Source: Magnolia sinica (lineage: Eukaryota; Streptophyta; Magnoliopsida; Magnoliales; Magnoliaceae). From it: DNA of 64,000 nucleotides. A program made the position numbers and the translations under genes. The stretch is from positions 46,979,001 to 47,043,000 of the forward strand of contig NC_080588.1 in the NCBI RefSeq assembly GCF_029962835.1. The letters are read 5' to 3'. Positions 58,479-64,000 of this stretch are shown here, piece by piece. Every line of letters begins with the position of its first letter. The stretch's first letter is position 1. The notes beneath the pieces were generated by a model, which had not been told where the DNA came from, did not search any database, and was given only the letters and a program-made list of their open reading frames with translations.

Positions 58479-59440
58479 TTATCCTTTTCTTGGTGAGTCT
58501 GTGCACACTCGCATATGGCCAGGTGCATCCTTCATCCACCATAGAAAAAAAATGGATGCGAGTATCAGTAGTCCACCTACACATCCGACAGCTATACCAA
58601 TAACTTCTCCTGTGTATCTTCTGTAATTATTCGAGGGCGAACCACCACTAGACGACTCTACAACATAAAAACAAAGAATCAGTCAATTAAAGAATAATGA
58701 AAACTAAATGCAAGGAAAACATAGAAATAGGATGATTAAGAACCTAGAGAAACATGTATGGCTGACACCAACGGACCGAAAGTTGCTTGAAATGGAATGC
58801 AGCAGGTCCCTTTTCCAGCCCAAAAGAAGTGGATCTCCATGGCTATCTGTCACATTTTTATGACAACTCTTTTGGAGCCCTTAGCTTCATCTTGGATGTT
58901 AAAATCTTGCAGTACTTTCTCCCCCTAACATTTTGTTTTTTGTCCATCATCCAAAAAAATTCAGAGATATTGAACATAATATGGTTTGAAAGAACACACC
59001 TTCATATGTTAAATGATAAGAAAAGTGATACCTGGATGTAGACATCGAATATGCGCCTCCCAAGACCTTTCCAAGACTGTGAATCATCCATGACTATCTC
59101 TACAAAGTGGAGTTCGACGATGTATTTCCCATTCTTCAAACCAAGGCCATAATACCTTAATGAGTTTGGTGAAATCCTTGCTGTTTTATATAGCTCTAAC
59201 TCTAAAGTCCCCAGGATTTGAGAATCTATCGTTGCTATGTATTGAGGGCCATTGGGGTTAGAGATGTAAAAGCCTGTGTTGCTTACTGCCCATTGATGTT
59301 GAGAGTTGGTGTACAATGATGAAGGTCCCAAAATTTCTGAGTCATCGTAGAAATCAATGCCGGATGCAGATGTTTGTTCTATGCCACCGGTGAAAGTCAT
59401 TGTGGTGGTTAGACAAATGCCGAAAAATGAGGCATTGCTA
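58479..59440 (-). pseudogene. Malectin-domain LRR receptor-like kinase (subfamily VIII-like) fragment: malectin, TM, no kinase
   Basis: Three exons can be traced. Exon A (59032 to about 59440) carries malectin: GIDFYDDSEILGPSSLYTNS, HQWAVSNTGFYISNPNGPQY, LELELYKTARISPNSLRYYG, GRRIFDVYIQ, with donor CAG/GTATCA at 59032. Exon B (58744-58924, after acceptor TTAG) gives DFNIQDEAKGSKRVVIK, then EIHFFWAGKGTCCIPFQATF and GPLVSAIHVS. Exon C (58479-58657, after acceptor TTGTAG) gives a juxtamembrane stretch and one membrane helix (VIGIAVGCVGGLLILASIFF), then TAA at 58479. Exon phases join correctly across both introns, so this derives from genomic DNA, not a retrocopy. Exon B has an in-frame TGA (after VVIKM), the LRR part is absent upstream, and no kinase follows. 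Such receptors sense cell-wall or apoplastic ligands at the plasma membrane. Confidence 0.8.
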
Positions 59441-59464
59441 AAAAAATTCAGCAATTTCGACTGT

Positions 59465-59753
59465 CCTTGCTGTTTTATATAGTTCTAACTCTAAAGTCCC
59501 CAGGATTTGAGAATCTGTTGTTGCTATGTATTGAGGGCCATTGGGGTTGGAGATATAAAAGCCTGTGTTGCTTACTGCCCATTGATGTTGGGAGCTGGTG
59601 TACAATGATGAAGGTCCCAAAATTTCTGAGTCATCGTAGAAATCAATGCCGGATGCAGATGTTTGTTCTATACCACCGGTGAAAGTTATTGTGGTGGTTA
59701 GACAAATGCCGAAAAATGGGGCCCTTCTAAAACAATTCAGCAATTTCCACTGT
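59465..59753 (-). pseudogene. Partial tandem duplicate of the malectin exon
   Basis: A 289-bp unit is repeated. The segment encoding GIDFYDDSEILGPSSLYTSS through ELELYKTAR matches 59176-59464 with few changes, then breaks directly into the unit boundary (CAGCAATTTC). It lacks the second half of the exon and its donor, so it cannot be spliced as the first copy can. Confidence 0.85.
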
Positions 59754-59784
59754 CCTCTTCTTCAGCTAAACCTTCCCTTTGACA

Positions 59785-59786
<2 letters not shown>

Positions 59787-59831
<45 letters not shown>
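59787..59831. repeat. (GA)n microsatellite
   Basis: About 22 GA repeats, followed by AGCAGCAGCAGC. Confidence 0.95.
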
Positions 59832-59832
<1 letters not shown>

Positions 59833-61192
59833 CAGCAGCAGCAACTCGATTGGTAAAAGTCAAATTTAAATAATCCATTCAAAATTTAAAAAAAAAACAT
59901 AGAAACCCACTTTCCCGAATCTTTCTTCCAACAGGAGGCTGATTTCAGCGCTTCCTTCAAACAATCTCATTGTTTATCATCTCAATATGTCAAACTCACC
60001 AATCTCATTGTTTAACAAACAACACTTAACGTTGAGTGCTTTCCGGATTCTGCATTAAGTAAAAATTTTCACTGTTAACAAAACAGGCCCTAATACAATC
60101 AGTAGAAACTAGTAAATGTTCAAGACAAAATCAATCACAAAGAACAAACAGAGTAATAGGTTAAGAAAATAAAAAATAAAAAAGTTAAGACTATTAAATG
60201 ATTACTGTTTGATCACAAACGCACACAATGAAAAGGCTGATCTTACTAGAGTTTTAACTTACTGACACTTAGTCATTTATGGCATGAAATGGAACATGTG
60301 GCAAATCTCATGCCGCAAGGACCACTGTACTGTATACACGTGGAAAATTGTGGATGAGATCTGAACTGTTCGCTCAGTTATTATGGTAGTGAATGGGGCA
60401 AAGACCAAACATCACAATGATTGGAGGATATAAAACAACTAACTTCAGGATATCCATGATATGGATATGAGTATGGAGGTACTTAGCCATTGACTCGATT
60501 ACAACAATCTCTTGGTTGTCCATTGCTTTTGTATGTGTTGCCCACCCAATGAATTGACCAGCCTGAATTTTAGGGAAGGATATGTACACGGTGGTGCCCA
60601 CCTCTTGCACAGCTTGGATGCCACAAAAAAAGTGCAAAGTTGGTATTTCGACCACATGTAGAGTTGCATGACCATGCCCGCGAAAAGTTAATAGCATGTA
60701 GACTATATGCTTACCATCAAGTGTTTCCATTACTGTCAATTGTCGCCACTGTATCCGATGAGCCACAATCCCCAATGCAGCAAATCAACAAACCTGAGAA
60801 TAGAAGAAAAAAAGGAGAAATCAACAAAATTGGAGTTTGACATTTGAACCAAAATAAGCTATCTATTAATAAATCAACAACTGCTCAAACTAGTTTGACA
60901 TTTGAACCAAAATAAGCATCCACATCAAAGTTTATGGGTCATCACAAGTTTCACAACTTACCAGTACCTAAATATCATTTCCTGTCGATTGAACCGATCC
61001 ACTATTCAATTCACTTGGGCATCCAAACTCACACTAGGAGTCCACATAATGCATCGCATGGACCTTCCAATTTCTCATTCAAGAATATGGAGACAGCGGC
61101 ACATTATACTGACAAAGGCATGCCCATAAGGGTGTGTTTGGTTGCACAAAATACCATGAAACTTCACAATATTTGGTGTAATTTCAAATCAT
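59832..61192. other. Intergenic, no supported gene
   Basis: The 133-codon - strand ORF at 60374-60775 has no domain I recognise and no coding-like neighbour. The sequence AAGGGTGTGTTTGGTTGCAC at 61128 looks like a MITE end facing the API5-like exon. Confidence 0.45.
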
Positions 61193-61268
61193 AGCTGAGA
61201 CGTTGTCCATACTCATAGAGCTTATCAATGTCGCTCGCGTCTTCAGAAGCAGCAGCAGCAGAAGCCAT
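61193..61268 (-). pseudogene. API5-like (apoptosis inhibitor 5) first-exon fragment
   Basis: On the - strand an ATG (61266-61268) opens MASAAAASEDASDIDKLYEY and continues GQRLS. Family knowledge: plant and animal API5 proteins begin with a short acidic stretch followed by IDKLYEYGERLNEAKDKS. API5 is a helical-repeat protein that binds RNA-processing and transport factors. After GQRLS the match stops and MITE-like sequence begins, with no clear GT donor. No further API5 exon is seen in the window. The match is short, so the call is tentative. Confidence 0.45.
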
Positions 61269-62347
61269 TGCTTGGTGATCGAGTTGGTGACTTGACAGGT
61301 CCCATCGTTTATGACACCCCCAATTCTCCTAGATTGGAAGATCCTCACCATTTAATTTGGTTTTCTTTCAGTTGGATTTGGACTGTTGACACTATTTTAT
61401 CTTAACCGCCTATTTTTATGCACCCAATCATATAGGGTTTTTGGACATATCCAATCCACGGGGGCCACATAAGATCAACAGTCTGGATCACCAAACCACA
61501 GGCACCACGTGTATAAAGTTGGGAGCCTCAGCAAACTGTAGATTTGTTGAGACTCATAAACTAGTACTTTTTTTAGAAGAGCTCATCAATTAATATTTAA
61601 TACTCAATGGTTACTTCGTTTTAGTGAGGGAAGCAATTGCAATCTGATCATGCCTCCTTTATTTGGCTAATTATTGCAATTAATTCAATGGTGTATCCAA
61701 ATGCAGCCTTAACTAACAGAATTTAAGCACTCCTGGGACATTTGCAAATTTATCCATCTTACAACCAAAACAACTTGAAAGCCAAATAAACTTGAAATTA
61801 TCATGACAGGTTACTTTCTTTGGATGAAAACAAAGCCACACACACACACACACATGGAAAACAATTATGTACTGATGCAATAGGATTAAACAGAGATGAA
61901 TCAATATTTCACATGGAAAAAATAGCAAAGACTACCCAAAATGTACCAATGAAAGCTCATATAGTGGGACCCAGAATGGAAAGGAGATGCTTAAAATGCT
62001 CACAAAGTGTGGAAGATCACAATACGTTAAAAATTTGGACCCTTTTCAGTGTCAATGGACTGTTTTTGCATTTTTTTTAATCTTAACCATCTATTTGTAC
62101 ATCTTCCAAGAAATGCTTAATTTGCAAAACTAATTAACGCATTTAGGCTATTCCATATTGTGAAGAACAAAAAAGAACGCAGGTTAAACAGACCACGAGC
62201 CAAATACATATTATCTAATCTCCTTTAAACAATGTTGTGATAGTAGGAAATGCACATTGTTATGTAAGGTTATATGATGATAAAACAATGGGTGGGCCAT
62301 AACTATCAAATCTTATTGATGTTAAGTGAGACCATTAACAAAGTGGG
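61269..62347. other. Intergenic; possible 5' flank of the API5-like exon, MITE-like ends
   Basis: GTGTATCCAAATGCAGCCTTA (about 61690-61710) is roughly the inverse of AAGGGTGTGTTTGGTTGCAC at 61128, so the API5-like exon may lie inside a non-autonomous element. Otherwise nothing coding. A (CA)n run is at 61838-61853. Confidence 0.4.
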
Positions 62348-62720
62348 ATGTATTATCTGCGAACATGGGCTGCGGCAAATGCAATAAAATTCAATGTGGG
62401 TACCTCTATTCTCAAGGAAAAGGCTAAGGCAATGGATGATGATCTTGAAGCCAAAAGGGCCCTGGTGGTTTGTCCTTGGAAAATTGAGAAAAATGTATGG
62501 CCTGTGGAAATTAAATAATATTTCTCTGAGTAATATTTATAATATTGTCCATTATGAATGCAATCTTTATGCTGAGGATGATGGCAATAATTGTGAAAAG
62601 TCCATTATGGCAGGAAGTGGGTTTGGTTGAATAGTGCATGCGAAAGATCTTGCAGAGGATTTGTACAAATGAGCCCTGTTTGCAGTGTGGGCAGATTTGG
62701 TTGATCAAAGGCGAAGGTGA
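62348..62720 (+). pseudogene. Unidentified coding-like fragment
   Basis: An ATG at 62348 opens a 56-codon frame to TAA 62516-62518: MYYLRTWAAANAIKFNVGTS, ILKEKAKAMDDDLEAKR, ALVVCPWKIEKNVWPVEIK. A second coding-like stretch in another frame follows (62530-62630, NIYNIVHYECNLYAEDDG), and beyond its stop IVHAKDLAEDLYK continues. The composition (WAAANA, DDDLEAKR) looks like real protein rather than random translation. I do not recognise the family. The frame change and stops argue for a broken fragment. Confidence 0.4.
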
Positions 62721-63048
62721 ACCTGCTTCAATTTATCATAACTTTCTTGTAAATTTATTTCAATGTTATAGCACTATAACACGTATCGCTCTTTTATGCA
62801 AAAAAAAAAAAAATACAAAAATACAAAAAAATAATAATAATAATAATACAATCAAAGTAAAACAAAAGGTAATAAAAAAGAGGGGTGAAAAGGAAAAACA
62901 AAGATACCTGATGGGTTAACAGGTTGTTACAGATAGAGAGATCTCAAAGCAACCATGAGAGAGAAAGGGGAGAGAGGTGCAGAGAGAGAGAGAGAGAGTC
63001 GGCGGCAGGGAGAGGAAAAGTCCAAATGATATGAGATAGTTTTTTTTT
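62721..63048. other. Low-complexity intergenic
   Basis: A-rich tracts, (AAT)n at about 62830-62850, and (GA)n at 62978-62998. Confidence 0.7.
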
Positions 63049-63144
63049 TTTGCTTTTATAGTGATCCTTTGCCGGAGCCTGGTTTAAGTTAGCGCCGGCA
63101 AAGGGTTCACCCAACCATTGGCTTTGCCCTGCTTTCTTGTAGTG
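63049..63144 (-). mobile_element. CACTA (En/Spm) transposon terminus with subterminal inverted repeats
   Basis: Read on the - strand from 63144 the sequence starts CACTACAAGAAAGCAGGGC, the standard plant CACTA terminus. AACCCTTTGCCGGCGC and GCTCCGGCAAAGGATC follow, an inverted pair typical of the subterminal transposase-binding region. The element therefore extends towards lower coordinates. The opposite terminus (CACTACAAGAAA on the + strand) was not found, so its size and content are unknown. Confidence 0.7.
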
Positions 63145-63210
63145 GCATGTTGGTTTTCTACAACAGATCTGCAACAGAAAAGGAAACATACATTAGTTTC
63201 ATGACTAAAG

Positions 63211-63296
63211 AACTAAGGCTAGGCAACCCAAACTCAATGAAAGACTGACCTAGAACTAAAGCTAGGCAACCCAAACTCAATGAAAGACTAGCACAT
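63211..63296. repeat. 43-bp tandem duplication
   Basis: AACTAAGGCTAGGCAACCCA..CAATGAAAGACTG occurs at 63211 and again, with one substitution, at 63254. Confidence 0.92.
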
Positions 63297-64000
63297 CTAA
63301 GGCAATAATTTTATCTGGAAAAAAAGTAATTAGTGATGAATTAGGTTGACAAACATATTTAAATCATATTGAAGAAATTGAAGAAAGCTTGCCACAAAGC
63401 TTAGAGATCTTGGTCAACCCACCGTCGTTGGGCTGTTATTAGTGTTGAAAGTTTATTGTTATAGTTTGGAATGGAATGAGTTATATGGTTTAGTTAAATA
63501 AGGTTAGATTTGGGGTCCCTACTCATGGTTATCAAATGGCTAGGATCAGATCAGGGAGAAATCTAGGTATGGCCAATCTATGGTGGGTCCTATCAGATCA
63601 ACACAGTTGATCACTAAGCAATGGGCCCCAATCAAAATGCTCGTGTTTGCTCCCAATCGGAGCCTTTTTCCAAATTCAGTCGGTCAATTAGAAATTTTCT
63701 AAACATTTCTGCTCCTAATTCTTGACATAAAAATTTCATAAAATTCCAACTACGAATTAGGTATGATTATCACCATAAATTCAAACCAGAAATTTGGGCT
63801 CAATATACGTGCATCTAACTATATGCATCAATCTATTCAGCTCGACTTTCACAGATACATTTCAATTTATATATCAGCACAAACTACATTTTCTCACCAA
63901 AAAAAAAAACATATAGTTTTCTTTTGTTCTGATCTATAAACTGAATACTCAATCCTACCATCAGAATCAATACAAAAGAAAAAGCACAAACGGGATATTT
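63297..64000. other. Intergenic, nothing recognisable
   Basis: AT-rich with a short A run near 63900. No coding or repeat signal beyond generic words. Confidence 0.5.

Noticed and set aside
60374-60775. 133-codon - strand ORF
   Set aside because: No recognisable domain, and no splice or promoter context. Length alone is not convincing in AT-rich intergenic DNA.
62944-63189. 81-codon - strand ORF across the CACTA terminus
   Set aside because: It spans the transposon end and a GA microsatellite and has no domain.

Overview
This is nuclear DNA from a flowering plant. The evidence is nested LTR retrotransposons of plant-only lineages (SIRE-like Copia, Athila-like and Del/Tekay-like Ty3/gypsy), plant-type MITEs, a CACTA terminus, and broken plant genes (CC-NB-ARC immune receptor, malectin receptor kinase, small-RNA-degrading nuclease). 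A foldback repeat whose arms carry GGGCCCACC, GATGTATGTG and CCGTCCATC motifs recurs across the window. From memory this family is common in magnoliid genomes, so a magnoliid is my best guess, but that is inference. I found no convincingly intact host protein-coding gene and no tRNA, rRNA or CRISPR.

Positions 1-24183 are one nested retrotransposon block. The outermost element is a SIRE-like Copia element. It leaves an RNase H end (9631-10031), an extra env-like ORF after pol (10478-11631), a 3' UTR with a polypurine tract, and a 3' LTR. A Del/Tekay-type element with about 6-kb LTRs and only about 0.4 kb of non-coding interior (1-9630, 5' end outside the window) sits inside the Copia RNase H region. 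A complete Athila-like element (12703-22979, 5-bp target duplication) splits the Copia 3' LTR. All three lie on the + strand. All coding remnants carry stops and frameshifts.

Positions 24184-37575 are intergenic. They hold foldback MITEs (a truncated one at 24770-25110; complete ones at 29824-30231 and 30383-30863), a CC-NB-ARC immune-receptor pseudogene (26527-27830) broken by a MITE next to a perfect 26-bp palindrome, microsatellites, and a palindromic GGCCATTA-type repeat (35500-35745).

Positions 37576-41438 hold an unusual inverted pair of LTRs of one family rich in GCGCACAA, around about 0.8 kb of degenerate interior. Positions 41439-55095 are repeat-derived intergenic DNA, including CGATGCCATCGA-rich sequence, a second GTAACGGCC palindrome cluster (50738-50915), and a divergent inverted pair of gypsy LTR-like segments (51150-52960).

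Positions 55096-64000 contain a large inverted repeat and a 1.05-kb element with 9-bp flanking direct repeats. After these comes a run of host gene fragments: an SDN-like exon (57699-57881, -), three exons of a malectin receptor-kinase pseudogene (58479-59440, -) with a 289-bp partial tandem copy, an API5-like first exon (61193-61268, -), and an unidentified coding-like fragment (62348-62720, +). A CACTA-type terminus with subterminal inverted repeats lies at 63049-63144, so transposon capture of gene fragments is a reasonable but unproven explanation.
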